Source: Harmothoe impar
Lineage: Eukaryota > Annelida > Polychaeta > Phyllodocida > Polynoidae
Length of the DNA: 64,000 nt
NCBI GenBank assembly: GCA_947462335.1
Contig: OX381704.1
Coordinates: 42,412,942-42,476,941, forward strand
Reading direction: 5' to 3'
Shown here: one piece after another, positions 55,231 to 64,000 of the stretch
How positions within the stretch are numbered: the first letter of the stretch is position 1
Layout: each line of letters starts with the position of its first letter
Program-made: the position numbers and the translations under genes
The notes under the pieces: generated by a model
Seen by the model: only the letters and a program-made list of their open reading frames with translations
Database searches by the model: none
What the model was told of the DNA's origin: nothing

Positions 55231-55570
55231 AGGGAGTGATCATTTTTTAACAACAGGGGGGGGGGGGGTGGTGGTGGGTTTCCGCGCGGAGCACGCAAAA
55301 TTTTTTACCCCCCCCCCCGGTCAAGGGGTCAAATTTTTTTACCCTCCCCCCCCCCCCTTAGGGTCGAAAATCGGCTTGCGCGCGGGCCCTTTGAAGCATA
55401 GTAACGCGCGGGCTTTTTGGCTCAAAACAGGTTAAATTTTTTTGCTCCCCCCCCCAAGAGGGGTCCAAACTTTTTTGCCCCCCCCCCGGCCAAGGGGTCC
55501 AAATTTGTTTGCCCCCCCCCCCAAACCCACCACCCCCCCCCCCCCTGTTGATAATAAATGATCACTCCCT
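55231..55570. mobile_element. G/C foldback element, copy B
   Basis: AGGGAGTGATCATTT (55231) and its exact inverse (to 55570) enclose long facing G and C tracts and CGCGCGGGC motifs. The termini and the AGTAACGCGCGGGC interior match the element at 11268-11539. Confidence 0.75.
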
Positions 55571-56460
55571 AACCACTGCAGGAATCAAAAGGATATGCAT
55601 TTGATTGGCTTGAATCAGATATTGCCATAGGCCAAAAGGTATACATCTACTTTTATTTTTTTTTATTTTTTTTACAGTTAGGCCTATAATACAGAAAAAA
55701 AAGTTTTTAATACTGTAACTGCGCCCCCCCCCCTCCCCTCGTTAATTGAGCTCCTTTGTTTTAACTCCCCCTCCCCAGCATGGAGGCTCACCCCAGGGCC
55801 GACCATGGGGCTGAAATGACCGGGGCTGAAACAGCCACGGTCCTGAAACAACTGGTTACCCCCTGACCCTGGGCCTTGGATTGCGAAAATTGTCCTAAAA
55901 TCCCTGATTATCGACGAGCCTGCTAGAATTTTGCGTAACGTTAATCCATTTAACTCGTTGTGACAGCCCTTCTGGTTCATATATGTTGACCATCTATCAA
56001 TACCATATTCATCTAGCTGTTCAGATCTTTATATAAACTATTAACCAACTATAATGGTGATATTCGTACCAAAAACACAAGCCTTCATGAAGTTCATCGC
56101 CGGTTCCCCCCGCCGTTGTTTACCTCGATCACACTTATTTTCCTTCTCCACTGAAGAGTTACACTGAACGGTTTCGGAAATCCCGTAAGGCTACCATTTT
56201 ATTTTTTATTTTTTTCCATGAATCTATTTTGTTTCTGTCTGTTTTGATAATTGATTTGGGAGAACAAAGACTCTCTTATCTGTTATTCGTAAGAGGAGTT
56301 TACGTCAATTGAAGGGTTGAATTATGTGGTTTATTAATTTACTATCTGTGTTCTGTTCCTCGTGTTGACAGGTGCTCGTGCATTTCCGGACGCTGTGGGT
56401 TTTCTCGAAAAAAATTGACCAATCAGCGTTCGCCCAGCAGCACCATTAATCGTGGGAATC

Positions 56461-56601
56461 AAAATGGCGGGTTATGTAGTGCAGATCTATGATTGAGTTA
56501 AATTCATGGACAAAAAGTAATCTATTGCAAGAAAATAGAACCGAAAATCCAATGCAGTAGTATCCTTGGTTTATCGTGGTTTCATCAGACAACCATCGAA
56601 G
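56461..56601 (+). promoter_or_regulatory. USP34 promoter-proximal YY1 site and uORF-rich leader
   Basis: A YY1-type element, AAAATGGCGG, sits at 56461-56470, 141 bp before the USP34 ATG. In animal promoters such sites often overlap the transcription start. If the leader starts at or before this point it carries three upstream ORFs: 56464-56496 (10 codons), 56489-56560 (23 codons) and 56506-56520 (4 codons). The transcription start is inferred, not observed. Confidence 0.45.
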
Positions 56602-56644
56602 ATGTGTGACGTGTGCGCCGACGTTTTAGAGCTGCTCTATTCTC
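56602..56644 (+). CDS. USP34: USP34 exon 1 (start codon)
   Basis: This 43-nt coding exon begins ATG TGT GAC and encodes MCDVCADVLELLYS, matching the MC-CAD N-terminus of USP34. It ends at a GTAAGT donor one base into a codon. Three short upstream ORFs precede it. Confidence 0.85.
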
Positions 56645-56735
56645 GTAAGTTGGAAATGTTTTGAAAACAAGCCACGAGCGTGACTTGACACTGACAGCAA
56701 AATACCCCATAAAGCCGACATGATTTGACATCATT

Positions 56736-58468
56736 ATGATTATTAATGCTGTACACCACAAGTAGTGCATAAAATTATGTCATCAGTCATTAATGCAACT
56801 AGATATCACTTTGATCTTTTCTCAAATTGCATGTTAAAGACGGGGACGGACACATCGCTGTCTGATTCGTTTATTATTGTGGTCGTCTTCGACAACATCC
56901 ATTTCCAAAGACAGTTGTTGTGTATTGTGAAACTGAAACACTGAATGTGTAATACTATAAAGGAACTAATACTAAAAGCATTACTATTTAAACACCATTT
57001 ACCGGTAGATATGATCGATTTAGTCTTGACGAGAATGTGTTGTCGCAAATGCCAGTTGTATTGACTATTGTCTTCTTTAATGACAATGAATTGTCTTTTG
57101 ACCACTACTGTATTTTTAGACTTAGTAGGCCTAATGATGTAAGAAATGCTCCTCATGAATCTTGCAACAAAAGCAATGAGGGTGATACTTTTTTCCCGGA
57201 AGCATTTTACTGGGTATCATCAGGGATGGTATCATGAGGATTATAATCAGTGATTTAACTTTTAACTATAAGTATATAATAACTAAAAGGCTCGTCTCAC
57301 GTTAAAGATTATCGCCAATTTGTCTTCCATGACATTTTTTGGCATCTTTTAGTTTATTTAGACAGTTAATGAGTTACGCAATCATGGCACACTGATTGTA
57401 TTCGTGTGGACGGTAACCACGTTTCTAGGGTTACGTTTTGACGTAACCACGCACGGACACCATACTGTCCCGGGTACCCTTTTGTACGCTTCAGTACTGG
57501 GGGGCGCCGGTCAAGCTCTAATTTCTTAAAATATATGACAAGTGGGGGCTTCAATTTAATACAGCTGAATGTTATGGGACCCCTGACCATGGTGTGCGAG
57601 CCATTAAGCGATTAAAGCAAAATCATTGCCATAATCGGTCATTTAAGTATCACAGGATGCCAGTGTAAACCTTTCATAACGCAGAGCAGAGAGCACAGGC
57701 GACAACACTGTACCTGGCGCGATATGGCGGCCGTGCCTGGTAACGTCAAAGCGTAACCTTTATTAGATACATGGTTTTCGGCCCAACGAATATTGTCATT
57801 GTGGCAACTTGAGTAGTGTTGGGGACCCATTCTCTACTCCTTGGCGATGTCTACCACAGAAGTGTCTCCTGCGGACTAGTGGCTACTCCATTTTACTGCA
57901 CAGTAACTGTCGCACAAATCCAACTAGCCACTTATTGCCGGGCCTTCATCCGTGTGGTTTACCTTGTGATCTCTCCTCTGTGTACCACGTCTGAGATATC
58001 AAAGGCCATTGTTTGTCTGGCCTTGCCTACTATGGTACTAGCCCAGGTATGTAGGACCAGGGAAATAAAAAAACACTTGCTATCCTTCGAAAAGAGATGG
58101 GGACGTGCCTCGGTAGCAGTTTTCTCCCTCACCTCATAGATGCGGTCTTTCATTTCATAGATTCGATTATCCATAGATGCAGTCTCTGCTGTATTGGGCA
58201 AGCAGCATATAAAGGCAAGACTACTACTATTTGTGGATGGCTACCTTGCTAACTTGACAACATGATTATTAATGCTGTACACCACAAATAGTGCATAAAA
58301 TTATGTCTTTAATACAACTAGATATTAATTTGATCTTTCTCGAAATGACATGTCAAAGATTGATTGTTAGGTTTATCTCTTTGTCTGGCTTGCCTCTGAC
58401 AGTATACAACTTCCATTTTCAAAGACAGCTGTGAATTGTGGAACTGAAACACTTAACATACATTGTAC
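56736..58468 (+). repeat. Duplicated block in USP34 intron 1
   Basis: About 220 bp at 56736-56955 recurs in direct orientation at 58261-58468. Shared blocks include GATTATTAATGCTGTACACC and AGTGCATAAAATTATGTC. The sequence between contains no supported gene. Confidence 0.7.
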
Positions 58469-59138
58469 TAATTGACATCACCCTTCATCAGTAGATATGG
58501 TAAATTTAGTTATCAGGCCCTTGTCAGTACCAGGTAAATCAAAGGCCGCCTGCATAAGACATCCGGCTATCCCGGTATAGCTAGCGGGGCTGTAAATGTT
58601 TTCTTGGGCTCTGGCATCTTTTAGGGCAACTTCACTCAGGTAATATTTATATCGGGGAACGTTCACAAATGGTGTCATCTAACTATCATAGAGCCATTGT
58701 AATGTTTCCTTGAGCTTCAATACATGTATCTATTGGAGGAACATTCACAAACTATGTTTAGGGATTGAGGGACTGCCTAAGTTAGTGTGTGCATGTAGGA
58801 CCAACGCACATGGAATATGGTGGCTGCAGATGGGTCAAAAGCGACCTGGCGACATGGGCCGTTTTGGAGGCGACTTTCGACCTAATGCAATATTAAAAGT
58901 GACCTGGCGACTTTAAGACAAAATTGACAGTACTTTAGGGGGCCAAAAAAGCGACTTTGTGACCTGGACCCCTTAATTTCGGCGACTTTCCGACCTCTGG
59001 GGGGGACCCCTCTGCACCCCCAATATGACCTATCCATAGAAAAAAAGAGTGATCTCCATCCCTTCTATGGGGGAGTGGACCCTACTTTCCCCATGCCATC
59101 ATTAATCTGTAGAATCCTTTACAGTTGCACCTGGGGAT

Positions 59139-59210
59139 GGGATGTAGCTCAGAGGTAGAGCGTACGTCTGGCACCCACAAGGTGATGAGTTCGGGACTCA
59201 GCAGCACCCT
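59139..59210 (+). repeat. tRNA-derived SINE head (tRNA-Ala-like)
   Basis: GGGATGTAGCTCAGAGGTAG gives an A box and D arm (GCTC/GAGC), and GAGTTCGGGACTC at 59187-59199 a B box and T arm. The anticodon arm does not fold and the acceptor is unpaired, so it is a pol III SINE or tRNA relic, not a tRNA gene. The following ~250 bp may be its body. Confidence 0.6.
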
Positions 59211-59752
59211 GCTGCTTTAGGCTGCCACCTCCCCCCTGCTATGGTAGACATACAGGATATCAAAGGCCTGTCCATCTCACACTATGCCTATATAGTGTCA
59301 GATTAAAAAGAACCATTGCTTTGGTAAAGGTGTCGGGGCGTTCTTTCTGCCTTCATTCCCCTCATAGATTCGATCACCATCACGGCCCTTGAAAAGACCT
59401 TAGTTCTTATCTAGGGCGTAAAGCAACCTCACAAACAACCAACAGTTGCACCCGCATCATATTTTAACATCTAAGAATACTCTCACCTCAAATCTAAAAA
59501 TATTACCCAAACATTTCCTGGCCGAGTTTCGCACGTGAAGGTGGAATCAGAACTATTCTTTTTTAAAGGAATAGGCCTAGTCCAAATGCTTACAATGGTA
59601 ACAAAATTAAATGGCATATTGTTCTTCCTGTCAGTGCGTCATTTGGCTGATGAAGAAAAATCAAGAAAAAATCCCTGTAAATATTGAATAAATTCAGACA
59701 GTATTAAGACAGGGTTTCATAGTGCTGATGCATGATTGTTGTAATATTGCAG

Positions 59753-59843
59753 ATGACCAGCGGTTGATGGAAGGAGAAGGGCTGCAGCTCACCAAGAATG
59801 AGACTTTTGCATTGATGCTATATGCTCAGGCCTGGCAACAAAG
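59753..59843 (+). CDS. USP34: USP34 exon 2
   Basis: This 91-nt exon lies between TTGCAG and GTATTA. It completes a His codon and encodes DQRLMEGEGLQL and an AWQQ block, matching the GDGLQL...SWTQ stretch of USP34. Confidence 0.85.
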
Positions 59844-60258
59844 GTATTAATGTTTTACCTGTATTCGATATGTCTTTATGTGCCATTTCAAGTAGAAATG
59901 GTATACTGTATTTCTCCATGTATACGCCCAGGCTTGAATTACATATTTTGGTGAATTGAACTGGCTTGTATACGCGTGAGACTTATATTATGATAATTAA
60001 TGATTCATCCGGACTCTTTTATCATATTCCCAACATAATCTTTACGTTTATCAAACTTCTATCGGGCTGCATATGTGCTCTAAGAAGTGAACCCCACCCT
60101 GTCGAGGGGTAAACATTCTTGAGACCCCGTCCCTGTTGGATAATGACGACTTTCTTGAAGAATATAATGGGCTTTCTGATATTGAAGAACTGGTATTACA
60201 AATGTCCTGTTAAAATGTAAATATGACATTTTCAATGGTGTACGTGTTCCATTTTCAG

Positions 60259-61093
60259 ACAATGTATGTGTTGCTTCAAAGACATAAAAAACTTCGAGCG
60301 ATTGAACAACATCGTTCAAGTTGCGATGAATATGGCCATCATGTTCATTGTGGACTTACCCTTCGAGTGCCAAGATAAATCCCAACGAGAAGGCAGTGGG
60401 AATGCAGGCCAGCAGGGAAACATATCACCTAAAGAACAAAGTAAACCGCAAGAAGAAGCCCCGAAGCACAAACAAAAAGAAGGTCCACTTAACATAGATA
60501 ATGAATCAGAAGACAAGGGAAGCGATGATAAAGGCATTAATGCAGAGGTAAATGTATCAACGATGGACTCGTCAGATAAAGACGAACCAGGTGAGAGTGA
60601 CACCTCCAAAACTGAACCAATAGAAGAAACCACCAAAGAACAGAAGACAGAAAAAGATGACAAAAACGAATCTGGAGACGACCGCAAAGGAAAACCAGTA
60701 AAAGAACCAGACAAGAATGCTGCAGAGGATGTGAAGCAAGAGGAAAATGCTACCAAGGAAGAAGTTGTCGACCCAGAAGCTACAACAGATAAAGCTGAGG
60801 AGGGTCAATGTGATAAAGAGAAGGAGACAGATGCCAAAAGCCAAGATGAGGCCAAATCTGATGAGGATGCGGCAGAGAAGGAGAAGGCGCGTAAAGAGGC
60901 ACGTGACCTGCAGATGGAGGCCGAGCTCCGGTCGTGGAACCTGGAGGATAAAGACCGCCTGTTCCACTTTATTACCAAGATCTTTCTCATGAACTTCCCA
61001 CTATATGTGGCCTACAAACACAGCATCCACACCTCACTGGAGGATCTCTCCCAACAAGAGGCCAGCGCGTTAAACAACTACTGTGAACTCTCG
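60259..61093 (+). CDS. USP34: USP34 exon 3 with charged low-complexity insert
   Basis: This 835-nt exon lies between TTTTCAG and GTGAGT. It opens with QCMCCFKDIKNFERLNN and closes with FPLYVAYKHSIHTSLEDLS, both strongly USP34-like. Between them, from about 60375 to 60910, the protein is a run of Lys, Glu and Asp with no hydrophobic core, apparently disordered. The corresponding linker in vertebrates is shorter but also polar and contains a similar PLNID motif. Confidence 0.9.
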
Positions 61094-61467
61094 GTGAGTC
61101 TGCCTCAAGGTTGGATATTAGACCCATATCCAGTAGGTCCGCCATTTAAAATTTCGCTTGGTACGGTTACCATCACTGATAAGAGGCACACTGACTGGTA
61201 CTTTGTCCCTGGGTAACAATCACTTCCAGGTACATGCTGGTACCCAGCCTATCAGCTCTTATCAGTGCAGGCCGCCGCAACCAGCTCCAGTCCGGCCTAG
61301 GCCCATAACCATATATTCCATTCTCTCCTTTTCCAACATAGCATGATAGTTATATAAATACTACCGGTACTTTACATTTCTGAAATATAATTATGAAGCT
61401 GTTTGTAATTGTCAATGTCGTGTTTCTTAAACTTCATTTGGTTGCTATCGAGCAGCTGTGTTTGCAG

Positions 61468-61617
61468 GATCCGGAGGTTCCTGTGTATTTGCTGAGAAAC
61501 GTATGCTTCTTCTGTGATCGCAACGGGATCCAGTCCATTGCCCAGTGCTTCGACCGTGCCTCTCCTGAGATCCTGCCCTATACTGTTGCTCATACTCTCA
61601 TCAATATCATTGCCAAT
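61468..61617 (+). CDS. USP34: USP34 exon 4
   Basis: This 150-nt, phase-0 exon is flanked by TTTGCAG and GTGAGT. It encodes DPEVPVYLLRNVCFFCDRNG and PYTVAHTLINIIAN, matching the VEVPLHLLRYVCLFC segment of USP34. Confidence 0.9.
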
Positions 61618-61998
61618 GTGAGTGCTTCAGATAACAAATATATCACTATAACATAACAAACAGTACTTGTACTGGTTTCCCAACCTATTTAAAGCTTAAA
61701 TAGAAATTATTTTTTACCAAGTTTTGCTAAGATATTGTTTATGGTATGGTTATCAGAACACGAGTTAAAGCTTATAAAAATATAAATAAACTGAATTAAA
61801 AAGGCGCTCCTATAGAAATCCATATTTGAATAGCAATCTATTTATACATACACATCTTTCATAGTTTTGCACAGCAATTCTTGAAGATAAATTTTCAAAA
61901 TGTACAGTTCAATAGATAATTAGCTTATTATCGTGTAGTATGAAGTAAAGCACAGTTACGTTTATTAACTAAATGCCCTTACAATTTGATGATTATAG

Positions 61999-62259
61999 CT
62001 CCGGTTGTGGATGAATATCAACACTGTGATGCAGCACATAGTCCCGCTGCGCTCCCAAGTTATACGCTACATGTGTCGCTTGTCAGACAACGACTTGCGT
62101 ATGGCTGGCACCCGCAATATGACTGACCTGATGTGGGCAGCTGTCAAGGAGCCCATAGAAACCCACGTGTCCTTCGACCGAGAGGGTCTTGACCTTGCGT
62201 TCAAGTATTTCACATGTACTACGCTTACCATCCGTCTGGCAGGCATCACACAGATCAAT
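61999..62259 (+). CDS. USP34: USP34 exon 5
   Basis: This 261-nt, phase-0 exon starts after TTATAG and ends at GTAAGT. It contains MQHIVPLRSQVIRYMCRLSD, a TDLMW motif and GLDLAFKYF, a highly conserved N-terminal scaffold region of USP34. Confidence 0.92.
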
Positions 62260-62554
62260 GTAAGTAGTGAAATTCTTTGGTGTATGTTCTTTGTCTATAG
62301 TGAAAAAGTATCGCTTGTGGGTCCATGATAAATCAGAAAGTCAATGAGATTCATAACCATACTCTTTAAAAAATGAAACGAGTTTAAAATATTGCTAACA
62401 AAAATAAGTACCAGGTATGTAAACGTTTGTAGGCATCGCAATATCTTTTAAGGAGAGAGCGTGAGCTTCATTCTGAAAAAAAACAAGATCAAAACCTAGT
62501 GAAAAGTCTGGTTTGAGAACTAAATACCTAATACAATGCTTGGTTTGTTTTCAG

Positions 62555-62616
62555 AACCAAATAAATCTGTATAATGAAATCGCCAACACAAACGACAGCC
62601 TAATGGATGCGGACAA
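62555..62616 (+). CDS. USP34: USP34 exon 6
   Basis: This 62-nt exon lies between TTTTCAG and GTACGT. It encodes NQINLYNEIANTNDSLMDAD and leaves two bases for the next exon. The donor at 62617 was chosen because joining there restores the INQ...ADWLI-type pattern of the family. Confidence 0.82.
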
Positions 62617-62820
62617 GTACGTATAGGAATACCATTCTAACATAATACTAAATGAGAATAGTATATAGGTAAAAAAAAAGTATAATGTCCATTGCCTTGT
62701 ATGAAATAACCTTCTGAGTAAAACTAACAGGCAGTTTGCTTATTGCCAATTATACTGTGACAACTTCCTATATGATATTCAATCTGTTATGCACACTCAA
62801 GAATGTTTTCATTGTTGCAG

Positions 62821-62899
62821 CATCGGAAATCAGTTGGCCAACTGGCTGATTGAGAATAAAATCATCGAGCATATATTTGGGCCAAACCTGCATGTCGAG
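62821..62899 (+). CDS. USP34: USP34 exon 7
   Basis: This 79-nt exon starts after TTGCAG and ends at GTAAGA in phase 0. It encodes NIGNQLANWLIENKIIEHIF and GPNLHVE, nearly identical to the family consensus. The next exon is not visible before the window ends at 64000. Confidence 0.9.
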
Positions 62900-64000
62900 G
62901 TAAGAAACATCTCAAAAAGCGCGTCCTGTATATACAATTATATTCGTGCCCATCCTTTATATCCCCCTATCTACTCGAGGAAGTCAATCAATTATAACCA
63001 ACGCTAGACAGGTTCCAGTCTTTTAGAGGATTGTATTCAAACCATCACCAGCCTCAAATCATGGCTTTCAGTCAAATTAGGTTTACACTGAAAGCCGAGC
63101 AGGTAGCGGAGCCTGTCGACTACTCCTTCGAGACTGGGTATTGAACGAACCTGCCGGGGGTTCTTCTATACTCCAGGCACAGACCTAGCACTAGACTCGG
63201 CCCCCGCCTGTATATAATAAGGACTGGCACGGTGCAGCCGCGCGGACCTACACTCTCCTAGCATAACCTTGACCAAGTATTCTCCCTATTCAGGTTTCCC
63301 ATAATGCCCGCGCTCAGGCAGTTTCCGGTCCAGCCTGGCCTCCCTCACCCCACTGACACACTGTGTGACACTGCCTATCCCCTGATAGATAACCTTTAAG
63401 AAATTAATTTATCTGGGTTAAAACGGCACACCGACTTCAGTAATACCTTTGTGTAAAGGTAGTTGTTTGATTTATCCATGTATATATATTTTTTTAATAT
63501 ATAAAATATGGAACATGGTTTAGTTGGGAGTTGAACATGAGGTAACATGGCGTTTTGGCATCCAGTTAGGTCTGTACTACAGACACATGAATACAGTACT
63601 TACCTTACTTCCACTTAGGCTACCTCCACTGATGACAGTAATGTTGGATAAATAGGCCTCGTAAATATACATATGAATACAATGTCCATGATTATTGTAG
63701 TTTCCATGTGCTACATCCTATGCTTAATAATCCATGTCAATAATCCATTAAAATAACAATATCTGTCAGCCTTGTAAGGCTTGTTTCTGGGAGGGTGTCA
63801 GTCTCCACCAAGCCTACAGGACCAACTGACTGAAGACCCTATATAATATTAACTTTGGCTTTCTAGATGCCACCCCCCCCCCCAACCCTACAGGTGTGGC
63901 AGTCAGCATCCACACCTCCAGGTGTGATGTACCTGTGAGATGCTCCTGTCACAGTTGGCCCTACCAGCCCTTCACACCTCTGATCTGAATGTGGCACAGG
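62900..64000. other. USP34 intron 7 (partial)
   Basis: No further USP34 exon was identified. The stretch includes a small hairpin (GGCTTTCAGT/ACTGAAAGCC near 63062-63095) and G/C-rich unassigned sequence. Confidence 0.5.

Larger units (their letters stand above)
53397..56601. promoter_or_regulatory. Divergent HHAT/USP34 intergenic region
   Basis: These 3.2 kb separate the two start codons and must hold both promoters. No CpG-dense core is obvious apart from the YY1-type site near USP34. The region carries a hairpin (53528-53677), a shorter palindrome around 53735-53780, a 16-bp minisatellite (54650-55125) and a G/C foldback (55231-55570). Confidence 0.5.
56602..62899 (+). other. USP34: USP34 gene locus (N-terminal seven exons)
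   Basis: This is the 5' part of a USP34 orthologue, a very large deubiquitinase with an N-terminal armadillo-like scaffold that in vertebrates acts in Wnt/axin regulation. Exons are 56602-56644, 59753-59843, 60259-61093, 61468-61617, 61999-62259, 62555-62616 and 62821-62899. All have GT/AG junctions and keep frame, for 507 codons. Diagnostic stretches are MCDVCADVLELL (start), GEGLQL, QCMCCFK, PLNIDNE, FPLYVAYKH, MQHIVPLRSQVIRY, MADLMW-like TDLMWAAVKEP, DLAFKYF and VEHIFGPNLH-like IIEHIFGPNLHVE. The catalytic USP domain lies far beyond the window edge, so activity cannot be judged here. Confidence 0.9.

Noticed and set aside
59139..59210. Functional tRNA-Ala gene
   Set aside because: A and B boxes are present, but the anticodon arm and acceptor stem do not pair. 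It fits a SINE or tRNA relic.

Overview
The window is eukaryotic and most likely from an aquatic invertebrate animal. It holds split genes with canonical GT/AG introns and orthologues of two animal genes, in a background crowded with MITE-like foldback elements, minisatellites and homopolymer G/C runs. The species cannot be named from the sequence alone.

Two host genes lie head to head. On the minus strand is a hedgehog acyltransferase gene (HHAT, MBOAT family), with six exons between 53396 and 17890. Its catalytic C-terminal exons were not found and presumably lie beyond the left edge. On the plus strand is the 5' end of USP34, a giant ubiquitin-specific protease. Its seven exons run from 56602 to 62899 and the gene continues past the right edge. 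The ATGs are 3.2 kb apart. That interval holds a 150-bp hairpin, a 16-bp minisatellite and a G/C-rich foldback element.

The dominant feature is a 12.7-kb Ty3/Gypsy-type LTR retrotransposon (37984-50689) inserted antisense in HHAT intron 4. Its 437-bp LTRs differ at one base. It has a 4-bp TAGG target duplication and a primer-binding site matching tRNA-His. It encodes Gag (coiled coils, capsid-like region, CCHC knuckle) and Pol (protease, RT, RNase H, integrase). Gag ends on a textbook -1 frameshift heptamer, GGGAAAC, followed by a predicted stem. Downstream of pol, where an env gene might be expected, is a further long reading frame of about 1135 codons (ORF3). It has a basic Lys/Pro-rich N-terminus, Cys/His clusters resembling atypical zinc fingers and an acidic coiled-coil C-terminus, with no visible signal peptide or membrane anchor. 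A GC-rich block with CCAAT, NRF1-like and YY1-like motifs precedes it and looks like an internal promoter. Gag and ORF3 are each interrupted by exactly one in-frame TAG, and pol by one 13-nt insertion. This copy is therefore either freshly damaged or uses recoding.

The remaining sequence (HHAT introns 5 and 6, and flanks) has no gene I can support. It contains many structured elements: two 1.2-kb TA-target elements with related termini (one precisely splitting a 42-bp minisatellite), a 1-kb foldback built of AACGTTATCTGCA subrepeats with another MITE nested inside it, several small MITE families present in two copies, and an 0.85-kb array of 33-bp repeats that is open in several frames. Two perfect RFX X-box palindromes sit at the extreme left.
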